Source: Siphonodentalium dalli (lineage: Eukaryota; Mollusca; Scaphopoda; Gadilida; Siphonodentaliidae). From it: a stretch of 64,000 nucleotides of DNA. Below the pieces are notes generated by a model. The model ran no database searches. It had not been told where the DNA came from and worked only from the letters and a program-made list of their open reading frames with translations. The stretch covers positions 4,195,314-4,259,313 of the forward strand of contig CP136068.1 in NCBI GenBank assembly GCA_032622095.1, given 5' to 3'. This document shows, in pieces, positions 24,201 to 29,195 of the stretch. Position numbers and translations under genes: made by a program. Within the stretch, counting starts at the first letter, position 1; each line of letters starts with the position of its first letter.

Positions 24201-27200
24201 AATATTTTAGGGGATGCAGAGAACTAGCAAGTACAGTGAGACAAATTCATTACTTGAATTAGTTAAGCAAATATTCTCGCACTTTAATTTAGAATTGGGG
24301 TAGTTTCAATTCATATTAATTATACAATTTTAAATGTATCTAAAATAGCCACATTTTCTGTCCGTATTCAGAGAGAATAATTAATGAAAAATATTTTCAA
24401 GTGTTATATAGAAACTCATATTGACTGGTCTGTCTGATTTTAAATATAATTATTATTTTATATATAAAAACAAAATAATAATTAATAATGTTCATAAAAT
24501 CACTTCTTTTGATAATGTATAAAGCACAGATGAGCCAATATTTCTTACAACAATAGATTTTCCCCCCACTTTTTCCTTGAAATAGTTGTTGAACATGGAC
24601 TTAATTAGTTTAATTACAAGAGATTCTCTGCTTGCACTGGCTTGCATGAAAGAAACAAAATTCTCTGTATTCTGTGCACTATACATTAAATATTAGTGTT
24701 TGGAAAAAATCCCATAAACATATTACACTTATTTAGTGATTTTTTTTAAAGAAAGGGTATACAGTGGTACATGTATGGTACAATGTACATGTAAAACCTG
24801 CCAGACATGTCAAATATTTATCTCTTGTTCAGTTAAATGTGTGGAGTTTTCAAAGTATTTCCAAGACAACAAAATGTACTCAATATATGTATTGTAAAAA
24901 AAATATTTTTTGAATTCTACATCATTGTTCAGTTTAACTAATTCTGGCCATTCTCATAGGTAGATTAAATTGTCAAAAACGTTAGTCACATATATAGGAG
25001 ATATGAAAACAAAAAGGAACAAATTACCAGGTACTTGTTGTTGGAAGATATTAGACAGTAGTACATGTACAGGTACAGGTACATATGTCATACCTGCCAG
25101 AATTGTCAAATATTATCGCTTGTTCAGTTAAATGTACATGTCTGGAGTATTCAAATTATTTCCAAGGCAAACTACCAGTACATGAACCTATTAAAAATGT
25201 ATTTAAAAAAATATTTTCATAATTCTACATCATTTTCTATTGTAAAGAATTCTGCTCATTCTCGTATGTAGATTGTCAAAAACAAGTCACATATATAGGA
25301 GATATGAAGTTTTGATAAATTTTTCCATAAAATTTACCTGAACTCGACTTAGTTTATTTCTGAATTTTATTTTTATTTCTCAAATGCACGGTCATGCAAG
25401 AAACACTAAGAACCATTTACTAGCGTTTATGAAAGGCTGAAAATCGCTAAGGAATACAAAGAAACGTTCAGATCTATCAATGCTTATAATAACAGAGAAG
25501 AGATGTTAGCGTTTTTCTTAGCGTTTAACTTTCTAAACGCTAAGGAATAAGAAAATCGCAAATATATTAACGTTTTTCTTAGCGTTTAACTTTCTAAACG
25601 CTAAGGAATAAAAAAAATCGCTAAGGATCATGGATGCTTAACGTTCAAACGCTAACAGAAGCGTTTTCTTAGCGTTCGAACGCTAAGAAATGTCTTCTCA
25701 TAACGTTCAAACGCTAACAAATTGCCCCAAACGCTAAGGAAACGCTAAGAAAACGCTTAATAAGCGATTATGTTCGGTAAGGGCACACATATCGGTAACA
25801 TTGCCTGAAATAAACTAAGATAACAATACCATCGTCTCTTATGTCTCATAAGCACAGGCTGCAATTGTTTATAAGTAACCATAATCAGCAAGTGGGTGTC
25901 TCAGAGGTAACTACGGGCATGGTTAGCCACCCCAGTGCATGGCACGTTAGAATGAGTGGGTGTCTCAGAGGTAACTACGGGCAGGGTTAGCCACCCAAGT
26001 GCATGGCACACTAGAATGAGTGGGTGTCTCAGGGGTAACTACGGGCAGGGTTAGCCACCCCAGTGCATGGCACGCTAGAATGACACAAACTTAGTCAGAT
26101 TAGAATGCCGGCCGGTCGCCTATATTCCAATATATTTACATAGCCCATCTGTGGTACACTGAATCCTGTTCGGTGATTGGTAAATTTTGTTGAGAAATTA
26201 ATTACATGAATAAATCCACACTGTACCTGGGCTTTATATATTGATATATGTGACATTTAAGCTAAGCTAACCACATTAACTGCAAATGAACTAGTCATAA
26301 AGACGAAATCGATTTTCTCACGTTTCGGAATACCTCGTATCTGACAATCAAGCTTCGTATGTCAGTGACACTTACAAAACATTCTTGCTTGAATGGGTCA
26401 CAAACCATGTGACCTTGAGCCCATACCACCCGATATCGAACAGACTGGCAGAGAGTTATGTGGGAGTGGTCAAAGGTCTCCTTCAAAAAGCTTGGGAGGA
26501 GAAGAAAGAACCATACTTAGCAATTATGGTGTACAGGGACAGTCCAGAAATGAATGACAAGTCACCATCTCAATTACTCATGGGACGTAAAATGCGTACT
26601 CGAATACCAGTCGTTCGCAAACAGTTAATTCCCACCAAACAAAAATATGTTGGATCCAATTGGTCTGAACAGACGAAGAGACAAAAACATTATTATGACA
26701 GGAACACTAAACAGTTGCCACCCCTGGCTGCAAATGACAACGTTCGCATATTCGATAGGAAACACAAGGTGTGGATTCCAGGCTCAGTTGTTCAAACACA
26801 TGACACACCAAGGTCATATGACATACGCACCCAGAACAATGTGTACAGGCGTAATCGTATTGATGTGCGTGTTCGACAAAATTCAGACAATCGCAGTGAC
26901 CCAGTGACCCTGACATCTGGAAATGAAAATGCTGACATTCCGTTTCCTCCACCCACGAATACAAACTTAGTAACCACACGTAGTGGGCGAATTGTTAAGC
27001 CGCCGAACAGATTCGGTTACATGTAAACTGATTGCAAGATCTTAAGGGAGGAGATGTGACATTTAATGCATAGAGCCAATATAGCACCCACGTAGACAAT
27101 GGACCATTCCGCTTATATATAACCTGATGCATGAGAATACACGTGGCAGCAAGTGGAGCGAACAAGTCAGATTCTATTTGGCTCTATTAGTTCCTTGTCT

Positions 27201-28907
27201 TGTCAGAGCGTCGGTACGAGTGATTTGAGCGGTCTGTAACCTTAATTGGAAGCAACCGCCCTCGTGCTGATGCCGGCGAGTGAGACGGTTTTGGATTAGG
27301 CTTAGTGCGACGGACAATGGAGTTAATCCCCGACGCCGCGTTAGCAGCGATAGAGAGATCTCAAATTGCGGATATTGTTAGCTGGAATCTCCAGTCTAAC
27401 AGAGGCTATTTGACTCTCTGCGTTGAATTCAGGACGGGAGATGCTGGAAACCAGAAACCTGGAGCAAGACCAAGACCAGCCGTAACATGAAAGAGGAGCC
27501 TCCTAAGAGAAAGACACCAGCTCGAAGGAGAAGGGACGCAGCCAGACGGGCGAAATGGAAGAAGAAGATGGGGGCGACCGTTGATCGACCGGTCGCCCCT
27601 CACCGTGTGGCTCAGCCGTCCAAAGACATAGCCGGCGGGTCGAAGTTGTCTGAGAGACGCCCAGACGACTCGACCTGCATGGAGTCTGGCGACATAGCAC
27701 CAACTAGCAGGGATTCCGTGGATCTGCCGGAGGTCCCTGCTGTCGTCGTCGAGGCTTGCGGAGACAGGGACGTGGATTCCACCCCAGATGTCCCTGCCGC
27801 CAGCTTCGACGTGGAACTGGACAGCTTTTCACCTCGGACACCGGATTACCAAAACATCCCGGTGTCCCCCAGCTCCACCAGCACCAACAACAACAACAAC
27901 AAAGAGTTGATGGAGCAGATGGAAATAATGAGAGAAACGCTAAAGAAAAGTCAGGAAGATCAAAGGAGACACACCGACGAAATTAATACCCTCTTGGGGC
28001 GGACATCTCGTCCTCCTCCTCCTCCATCACCACAACCACCACAACCATCGCCACAATCTTCAACAGAGAAGCCAAATCCAAAAAAGAAGAGAAAGAAGAA
28101 AAAATAGAAAATATCACCAAATTGCTATATTTTTTTTTCATTCCCCCCCCCCCGTCTTATTCTAATAAAATCAAAATCATGAGGGATTAAGGAGAGGGCC
28201 CTTCGGCCCTTTCGACAATCCCGGGGCTAACTACCCCAAACCAACCCATGAAAAAAAAAAAAAAAAAAAACACGTGGCTGTTCTGTATTCATTTCTAAAT
28301 GCTGGATGCTTTATTAAATTCTATATCCAACGAAGTCTAATCATTACAATATATACAATGTATCTATACATATATTTTGTTTGTGCCCTATATTCTGTTA
28401 ATTTATATATTGATATATACAATGTATCAATACATACATTTTTCTGTTCTGTTAATTTGGAATAAAATATCCCTTTCTTCACTAAATACTCACTAATGAA
28501 TTATTTCCTTACTTTTCCCCATTCACGCCTAATGTGCCTGGACTATAAATACTCACTAATGAATATTTGCCGTAATGATATGTTCAGATAATAAGTTCAA
28601 CAAAAGGCCGTTTATTGAACTTATTATCTGAACAATTTCTACCAAAGAATATCAATCTTTCTGTACTTGTATTAGATTTTTTTTCATCTACTTTTATGAA
28701 CATCCCTCCAAATGAATAATGGACCATTCCAATGTATACCTTTATAACTGGGTGGGAGAATGTATTTAATATAGAAAGGGATATTGTTTTAATTATTACC
28801 CGGACGCTGCTATGGTTCTGATTTATCTTTGTCCTCAACACATTCCACCAATCAGAGCTTGGATTGAACACAAATTTTGGCGATCGATTCTGTAACTCAG
28901 CATTCAT
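3231..28907 (-). CDS. HACL1: 2-hydroxyacyl-CoA lyase 1, C-terminal part (7 exons, 5' end missing)
   Basis: HACL1 is a thiamine-diphosphate, Mg-dependent peroxisomal enzyme. It cleaves 2-hydroxyacyl-CoA to formyl-CoA and a shortened aldehyde in alpha-oxidation of phytanic and 2-hydroxy fatty acids. Seven minus-strand exons (28907-28800, 20440-20387, 14555-14455, 12983-12825, 9088-8978, 6473-6287, 3266-3231) join in one frame without stops to give 251 residues. Every junction has GT/AG sites and compatible phase. Landmarks in order are [92 protein letters not shown] and C-terminal SKL. The GDS...NNN pair is the cofactor-binding motif. The human enzyme is about 578 residues, so some 325 N-terminal residues are absent. 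Introns reach 8.4 kb, and the next intron upstream would contain the satellite array. Identification by motif memory, not a search; very confident of the family. Confidence 0.95.
3330..3860. mobile_element. candidate non-autonomous element with CACACTG inverted ends
   Basis: The left part begins TTCACACTGTTATAGGCC and the right part ends TCGGCCCAGTGTGTAC. Both sides are dominated by inverted runs of TTGGCCAAA / ATGGCC. About 530 bp, non-coding. A run of about 14 G lies at 3,430-3,443. No clear target-site duplication seen. Confidence 0.45.
3861..4140. other. non-coding intron sequence
   Basis: No exon, RNA gene or repeat recognised; open frames here overlap on both strands and look random. 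Confidence 0.5.
4142..4362. repeat. 31-bp tandem repeat, about 7 copies
   Basis: The unit reads GATATATAGACCCCTGATG then ATAATTATTGTG. Copies differ by one to three bases. Confidence 0.93.
4363..4907. other. non-coding intron sequence
   Basis: AT-rich, no gene or repeat structure recognised. Confidence 0.5.
4908..5130. repeat. about 63-bp repeat, 3 copies
   Basis: The core ACATGTCCAATGTCGCACAG followed by CCCCTTAATTATACACTGTAC occurs at about 4,926, 4,988 and 5,082. The third copy is spaced by extra sequence. Confidence 0.85.
5373..5615. mobile_element. MITE family A copy (diverged)
   Basis: Starts ACCCTTTCATGATGGAAGC, with GGTGCAGCATTAAAGAC and several ATATATAAGAGAATGC / CTCTTATATATG inverted motifs. 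The right terminus is lost. Confidence 0.65.
5652..5799. mobile_element. near-perfect foldback MITE, 148 bp
   Basis: The ends ACAGTGAAGTGATATGGGCT and AGCCCATATCACTTCACTGT-type sequence are inverted over more than 35 bp, continuing into GCAGTATCACG / CGTGATACTGC. The centre is GC-rich (AACTGCCGCAGGCAGCGAG). It would form a long hairpin in RNA. No coding capacity. Confidence 0.85.
6207..6245 (-). pseudogene. partial duplicate of HACL1 exon 6 3' end
   Basis: On the minus strand TCGAACCATACGCTGTGTGC then AAACATCAG|GTACAT parallels exon 6 TCGACCCATATGCTGTACGC then AAACCTCAG|GTTTGT. It lies about 75 bp downstream of the true exon end. It keeps a GT donor but its codons are altered. Confidence 0.7.
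6287..6473 (-). CDS. HACL1: HACL1 exon 6 of those visible
   Basis: 187 nt: one base completes Ser, then 62 codons, ending in phase 0. Acceptor GTATTGCTAG, donor CAG|GTTTGT. It encodes [38 protein letters not shown] and [16 protein letters not shown], the end of the C-terminal domain. A decayed duplicate of its 3' end lies at 6,207-6,245. Confidence 0.95.
6474..7155. other. non-coding intron sequence
   Basis: AT-rich intron between exon 6 and the 115-bp array. Short frames on both strands carry no recognisable domain. Confidence 0.5.
7156..7833. repeat. 115-bp tandem repeat, 6 copies
   Basis: Copies start near 7,156, 7,271, 7,386, 7,500, 7,614 and 7,729. Each carries an inverted pair, CCCATAGAGAGCCCCACATA and TGTGAGGCTCCCTGTGGGG, followed by AACATTAAACTTTATATATC. 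Each unit is flanked by TTAA on the left, as if a small MITE had been tandemly amplified. Related units lie at 13,754-14,040. Confidence 0.92.
7843..8193. mobile_element. MITE family A copy
   Basis: Left part CCCTTTAATGGTGGGAG with GCGCTGGTGCAGCATTAAAG; right end CAGGAAGCTCCAGTCATGG then AGGGTTAA. Internal inverted CTCTTATATATGTGAGGC / ATATAAGAGAATGC. About 350 bp. Confidence 0.7.
8510..8955. repeat. 45-bp tandem repeat, about 10 copies
   Basis: The unit contains AATGTATACCTTTATAACTA then AATGGGGACGGAGTATTTAG. The AATGTATACCTTTATAACT stretch is identical to part of dispersed family B at 28,731. The array stops about 20 bp from the HACL1 exon 5 donor. Confidence 0.92.
8978..9088 (-). CDS. HACL1: HACL1 exon 5 of those visible
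   Basis: 111 nt, phase 2 in and phase 2 out. Acceptor CTATATTTTCAG, donor AG|GTGAGC. It encodes [16 protein letters not shown] and then [25 protein letters not shown] is the second half of the cofactor-binding motif begun by GDS in the previous exon. The 45-bp tandem array in the next intron ends only about 20 bp from the donor. Confidence 0.95.
9243..10236. mobile_element. nested inverted-repeat elements
   Basis: Two left ends (9,243 and 9,452: AGGTGGATTATCTCTT) face two right ends (about 9,960 and 10,236: AGAGATAATCCATC). The inner pair, 9,452-9,960, has inverted arms over 100 bp, including CTGTCCGGAAATGCTTCTAT and its complement. The outer copies are more diverged. No transposase frame; non-autonomous. 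Confidence 0.7.
10237..12700. other. long non-coding intron segment
   Basis: About 2.4 kb without a recognised exon. It contains poly-A/T runs, CACGTG near 10,616, and two related pieces around 11,520 and 11,645 sharing AGACAATAAAGAGCGTTCT. Short frames (e.g. 10,923-11,144) have no domain and are judged random. Confidence 0.5.
12825..12983 (-). CDS. HACL1: HACL1 exon 4 of those visible (cofactor motif)
   Basis: 159 nt, with one base completing Arg at the start and two bases of Arg at the end. Acceptor CTCATTTCAG, donor AG|GTATTT. It encodes [20 protein letters not shown], then [15 protein letters not shown] and [20 protein letters not shown] is the first half of the diphosphate/Mg-binding motif. 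This is the most diagnostic exon for the gene. Confidence 0.97.
13131..13334. repeat. 102-bp tandem duplication with hairpins
   Basis: Two copies of CAAATTTAATTGAGGGTATA ... TTGAATGAAATTCTCGAATA followed by the palindrome CTTATTGTGCTTAAGCACGA. A third diverged palindrome (TTGCGCTTAAGCGCGCAA) follows at about 13,350. Confidence 0.88.
13534..13702. mobile_element. MITE family A copy (short, diverged)
   Basis: Starts CCATTTCATGATGGCGGC with CGCTGGTGCAGCATTAATG; ends AGTCATGAAAGTGTTAATTA. The internal portion is deleted relative to other copies. Confidence 0.6.
13754..14040. repeat. 140-bp tandem duplication containing the 115-bp MITE unit
   Basis: CCCATAGAGAGCCCCACATA occurs at 13,763 and 13,903, each closed by TGTGAGGCTCCCTGTGGG and joined by TACCTATAAAACAGTCATGA. 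Related to the array at 7,156. Confidence 0.88.
14112..14412. mobile_element. dispersed family B element, inverted arms
   Basis: The sequences GAATGGGAGAATCCATTAAC and ATGGATTCTCCCAGTCATTT face each other. Further on come CATTTGGAGGGATTTTAAAG and a right end TATAGAAAGGGTTAA. The same family is seen at 2,138 and 28,610. Confidence 0.6.
14455..14555 (-). CDS. HACL1: HACL1 exon 3 of those visible
   Basis: 101 nt, starting in phase 0 after GTTACAG and ending with two bases of an Arg codon before GTGAGT. It encodes [18 protein letters not shown] followed by [15 protein letters not shown], the start of the thiamine-diphosphate-binding domain. A second AG six bases further in (after ATACAG) is also possible and in frame, which would remove two residues. 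Three more copies of the first half of this exon follow in the upstream intron. Confidence 0.95.
14556..14758 (-). repeat. 64-bp tandem copies of the 5' part of HACL1 exon 3
   Basis: Three further copies (gttaga starts at 14,569, 14,633 and 14,697; the exon's own is 14,505) carry the intron end, the splice acceptor and about 50 bases of exon 3. Each contains an AG acceptor and the codons for [14 protein letters not shown], then runs into intron sequence instead of MDIGR. They are nearly identical to the exon, so the expansion is recent. Confidence 0.93.
14759..14919. other. non-coding intron sequence
   Basis: Nothing recognised. Confidence 0.5.
14920..15470. repeat. dispersed repeat with GACGGACGG tail
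   Basis: From GGTGTGACTGTCCCAATGGG to GACTCCAGTATACCCCCCTA and CTTCGTTGCGGGGGTATAAT. Internal near-repeats GGAATAACTCCAC and ATCGCAGGTGCACA occur two or three times. Same tail as at 1,258 and 20,219. Confidence 0.7.
15745..15826. mobile_element. MITE family A, right half only
   Basis: ACTCGATTATATAAGAG through CAGGAAGCTCCAATCATG to AAAGAGTTAA. The left half is missing. Confidence 0.65.
15857..15990. repeat. 27-bp tandem repeat, 5 copies
   Basis: The unit reads TAGAGGTGTGACTCGTGGCA then TGGTCTG. As 27 is a multiple of three, both strands read as repetitive peptides, but there is no flanking gene; non-coding minisatellite. Confidence 0.93.
16158..16571. mobile_element. multi-hairpin foldback element
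   Basis: The outer ends TGTGTCTGTCATTTGCAGAA and CTGCAAATGACAGGCACAC are inverted. Inside are three hairpins: 16,178-16,250 (GAATGAGGTCCCCAGAGGGT / ACCCTCTGGGGACCTCATTC), about 16,378-16,428 (GAGGTTCCCAATGGG / CCATTTGGGAACTTC) and 16,468-16,555. Non-coding. Confidence 0.82.
16572..17467. other. non-coding intron sequence
   Basis: AT-rich. A CCTATATATGTAT motif is repeated at 17,121 and 17,150; otherwise no structure recognised. Confidence 0.5.
17468..20190. repeat. about 160-bp tandem repeat in alternating A/B dimers
   Basis: Every unit carries AAGATGGC[TC]GCTGGCGGCC then ATGTTTTTTGGCCGAATGAC and CCCAAAATGACTCGTTCCCA. Units alternate between an A start (AAGGATTTAGTCATACAAAG) and a B start (AATGGATTGAATTTTGAAAT), giving an approximately 320-bp dimer. 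Two copies of a terminal cassette, CACACACACGCACGACGG then GCCATGGCCATAGCTCAAAC, lie at about 18,845-18,935 and 20,105-20,185. Non-coding. Confidence 0.9.
20219..20300. repeat. diverged GACGGACGG/ACCCCC-type tail
   Basis: ATGGACGGATGTTCGTCCGA then AAGCTGATTCCATTATACTC and TTTGTTACGGGGGTGGAG, a degraded copy of the tail at 15,380-15,470. Confidence 0.6.
20313..20369 (-). pseudogene. partial duplicate of HACL1 exon 2 3' end
   Basis: On the minus strand GACTACTACGCTGCCCCTAA then TGAG|GTGGGT parallels exon 2 AACTACTATGCTGCCCTTAA then CGAG|GTGAGT. The duplicate keeps a GT donor and about 30 bases of exon sequence, and lies about 55 bp downstream of the true donor. Confidence 0.75.
20387..20440 (-). 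CDS. HACL1: HACL1 exon 2 of those visible
   Basis: 54 nt, 18 codons ([18 protein letters not shown]), phase 0 at both ends. Acceptor TCTCTGTTACAG, donor GAG|GTGAGT. The PLNYY motif corresponds to the PMNYY segment in other HACL1 proteins. A degraded duplicate of its 3' end and donor lies just downstream (20,313-20,369). Confidence 0.92.
20571..20792. repeat. 72-bp tandem repeat, 3 copies
   Basis: GATATTGTACATT starts at 20,575, 20,647 and 20,719, with TGCTATGTATGTTAACGATT in each. A leucine/cysteine-rich frame across it is a repeat artefact. Confidence 0.92.
20996..21380. repeat. left subterminal TTAGCG repeat field
   Basis: More than a dozen TTAGCGTTT / TTAGCGTTC units, many spaced 12 bp, with local palindromes such as TTAGCGTTCGAACGCTAAG at about 21,200. 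Confidence 0.88.
22273..22411 (-). CDS. candidate internal exon, unrecognised protein
   Basis: 139 nt open frame with acceptor CAATTTTCAG and donor GG|GTAAGT. It continues in phase from the exon at 23,834-23,955: the last base of that exon plus the first two here make a Glu codon. The peptide runs [20 protein letters not shown] then [20 protein letters not shown] and NFKSNEG, with a CSKC pair that could be half a zinc site. I do not recognise the family. It lies inside the TTAGCG-ended element, so it may be a transposon gene. Confidence 0.5.
23834..23955 (-). CDS. candidate internal exon, cysteine-rich, unrecognised protein
   Basis: 122 nt open frame with acceptor TATACTCAG and donor TCTCTG|GTAAGT. 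The peptide begins [20 protein letters not shown] and continues [20 protein letters not shown]. Three Cys in CX4CX6C spacing, with the CSKC pair of the next exon, hint at a zinc-binding module. The phase agrees with the next exon. The upstream junction is unresolved: an alternative acceptor after TCTAAAAAG would start in phase 0. Confidence 0.5.
24492..24686 (-). CDS. possible exon or short frame, unrecognised
   Basis: A 64-codon minus-strand frame with plausible composition ([20 protein letters not shown], then [16 protein letters not shown]). A GTAAGA after the SIV codons could be a donor, but its phase does not fit the acceptor at 23,955. It may be a fragment of the same element gene, or chance. 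Confidence 0.3.
   Translation of the reverse strand: MYSAQNTENFVSFMQASASRESLVIKLIKSMFNNYFKEKVGGKSIVVRNIGSSVLYTLSKEVIL
24797..25311. repeat. about 296-bp tandem duplication inside the element
   Basis: The two copies, starting at the CCTGCCAG of 24,797 and 25,093, share CTTGTTCAGTTAAATGT, ATTCTACATCATT and GTCACATATATAGGAGATAT with many substitutions. On the minus strand both contain a broken frame near HLTEQ. Confidence 0.85.
25420..25783. repeat. right subterminal CGCTAA repeat field
   Basis: Mirror of the left field: AAACGCTAAGGAA and TTAGCGTTCGAACGCTAAG units, ending CTTAATAAGCGATTATGTTC then GGTAAGGG. Confidence 0.88.
25891..26082. repeat. 64-bp tandem repeat, 3 copies
   Basis: AGTGGGTGTCTCAGAGGTAA then CTACGGGCAGGGTTAGCCAC, starting at 25,891, 25,955 and 26,019; nearly identical. 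Confidence 0.93.
26261..27026 (+). pseudogene. Ty3/gypsy-type pol 3' end: integrase core and tail, truncated and frameshifted
   Basis: The 5'-truncated end of a retrotransposon polyprotein. The first part ([20 protein letters not shown]) is one frame off from the rest, which continues LVSDNQASY ... [13 protein letters not shown] ... [16 protein letters not shown] and ends in a basic tail at a TAA. Asp of SDN and Glu of LAES are separated by 35 residues, the DX35E spacing of retroviral-type integrases. Usual SPYHPQSNG is SPYHPISNR here. The main frame (about 26,322-27,026) is uninterrupted, so the copy is fairly young although broken by the shift near 26,325-26,335 and loss of everything upstream. 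It is antisense to HACL1, in its intron. A purine tract and LTR follow. Confidence 0.85.
27044..27054 (+). other. polypurine tract of the gypsy-type element
   Basis: AAGGGAGGAGA directly precedes the LTR start TGTGACATTTAATG, the expected plus-strand primer position. Confidence 0.75.
27317..27490 (+). CDS. retroposon ORF1, 57 aa, unrecognised
   Basis: Starts at ATG 27,317 ([20 protein letters not shown], then [20 protein letters not shown]) and ends in PRPAVT and TGA. The upstream GTG at 27,305 is not used as a start in eukaryotes. The TGA overlaps the ATG of the next frame (ATGA), so the two may be one protein split by a frameshift, or joined by reinitiation. Its composition is coding-like and unlike the AT-rich surroundings. 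Function unknown. Confidence 0.55.
   Translation: MELIPDAALAAIERSQIADIVSWNLQSNRGYLTLCVEFRTGDAGNQKPGARPRPAVT
27487..28107 (+). CDS. retroposon ORF2, 206 aa, basic and low-complexity, unrecognised
   Basis: ATG at 27,487, stop TAG at 28,105-28,107. The N-terminus is strongly basic ([20 protein letters not shown]). The middle is acidic, Pro/Ser-rich, with a short coiled-coil-like stretch ([20 protein letters not shown]). The C-terminus is a Pro tract followed by a Lys/Arg tail (PKKKRKKKK) resembling a nuclear localisation signal. The R-rich [12 protein letters not shown] block recalls accessory proteins of invertebrate retroelements as I remember them, but I cannot name a family. The frame is uninterrupted despite the pseudogenised host element, consistent with recent insertion. 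Confidence 0.55.
   Translation: MKEEPPKRKTPARRRRDAARRAKWKKKMGATVDRPVAPHRVAQPSKDIAGGSKLSERRPDDSTCMESGDIAPTSRDSVDLPEVPAVVVEACGDRDVDSTPDVPAASFDVELDSFSPRTPDYQNIPVSPSSTSTNNNNNKELMEQMEIMRETLKKSQEDQRRHTDEINTLLGRTSRPPPPPSPQPPQPSPQSSTEKPNPKKKRKKKK
28349..28609. other. non-coding sequence after the LTR
   Basis: AT-rich; ATATATACAATGTATC-type motifs are repeated at about 28,350 and 28,412, and ACTCACTAATGAAT at 28,488 and 28,551. No gene. Confidence 0.5.
28610..28785. repeat. dispersed repeat family B copy
   Basis: ACTTATTATCTGAAC through CCTCCAAATGAATAATGGAC and AATGTATACCTTTATAACTG to TATAGAAAGGG. It ends 15 bp from HACL1 exon 1. Confidence 0.75.
28800..28907 (-). CDS. HACL1: HACL1 exon 1 of those visible
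   Basis: 108 nt, 36 codons, phase 0 at both ends. The acceptor is CTCTTCCTTAG and the donor is CGG|GTAATA, a weaker consensus. It encodes the linker before the C-terminal catalytic domain, including [16 protein letters not shown]. The WW pair and its spacing to NYY in the next exon match the vertebrate enzyme as I remember it. The first codon is ATG, but it follows a good splice acceptor and aligns inside the protein, so it is not taken as the start. No further exon is visible between 28,908 and the satellite at 29,226. Confidence 0.9.
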
Positions 28908-28942
28908 CTAAGGAAGAGAGAAAGTGTCACCAAATAATTTAA

Positions 28943-29195
28943 CCCTTTCATGATGAGAGATGTGCTGTTGCAGCATTAAAGATCATGTGCCAGTGCATTC
29001 TCTTATATGCGACTCTTCAATAGGGAGCCTCGAATAAATAAGAGAATGCACTGGCTTACAAGGTTAATGTGAATATTGTTCGGCCAATGTATTATCTTAT
29101 ATATGCGAGGCTCCAAATGAGAGACTCGCATATATAAGAGAATGCACTGGCAAAGGGTTTTTGCTAATTTTTAGGAAGCTCCAATCATGGAAGGG
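28943..29195. mobile_element. complete TTAA-flanked MITE, family A
   Basis: 253 bp between TTAA at 28,939-28,942 and TTAA at 29,196-29,199. The termini are CCCTTTCATGATGAGAG and AATCATGGAAGGG, and inside there are inverted CTCTTATATATGCGAGGCTC / GACTCGCATATATAAGAG. This is the best-preserved copy in the window. TTAA targets are typical of the piggyBac superfamily; no transposase. Confidence 0.82.

Larger units (their letters stand above)
20996..25783. mobile_element. candidate DNA transposon with TTAGCG-repeat inverted termini
   Basis: The left end reads CCCTTACCAAAACCGAACG and the right end, reversed, CCCTTACCGAACATAATCG. Inside each end is a field of about 360 bp dense in TTCCTTAGCGTTT units, oriented as TTAGCG on the left and CGCTAA on the right. 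Subterminal repeats in opposite orientation are typical of cut-and-paste transposons that use them as transposase sites. Flanks share only ACAC, too simple to call a target duplication. Interior minus-strand exons (separate entries) may be the element's gene. Superfamily not recognised. Confidence 0.6.
27148..28278 (+). mobile_element. polyadenylated retroposon inserted in the LTR
   Basis: A 1.1-kb GC-richer segment ending in 20 A (28,251-28,270). It is flanked by direct repeats CACGTGGC (27,140-27,147 and 28,271-28,278), the signature of target-primed reverse transcription. It carries two overlapping open frames, AATAAA at 28,164 and a hairpin GGGCCCTTCGGCCC at about 28,197. It could be a short non-LTR retroposon or a retrocopy of a spliced mRNA; no reverse transcriptase is present. 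Confidence 0.8.
27055..28348 (+). mobile_element. 3' LTR of the gypsy-type element, split by a retroposon
   Basis: The LTR starts TGTGACATTTAATGCATAGA and has a TATA-like TTATATATAACC at about 27,113. It is interrupted after CACGTGGC at 27,147 and resumes after the second CACGTGGC at 28,278. The likely end is TAATCATTACA (28,348), giving an LTR of about 165 bp without the insertion. The 3' end is inferred from the TG...CA rule; no second LTR is available to confirm it. Confidence 0.6.

Noticed and set aside
28905-28907. ATG at the start of the 28,800 exon as the true HACL1 start
   Set aside because: It follows a strong splice acceptor and corresponds to an internal residue of the family; a start here would remove the whole N-terminal half of the enzyme.
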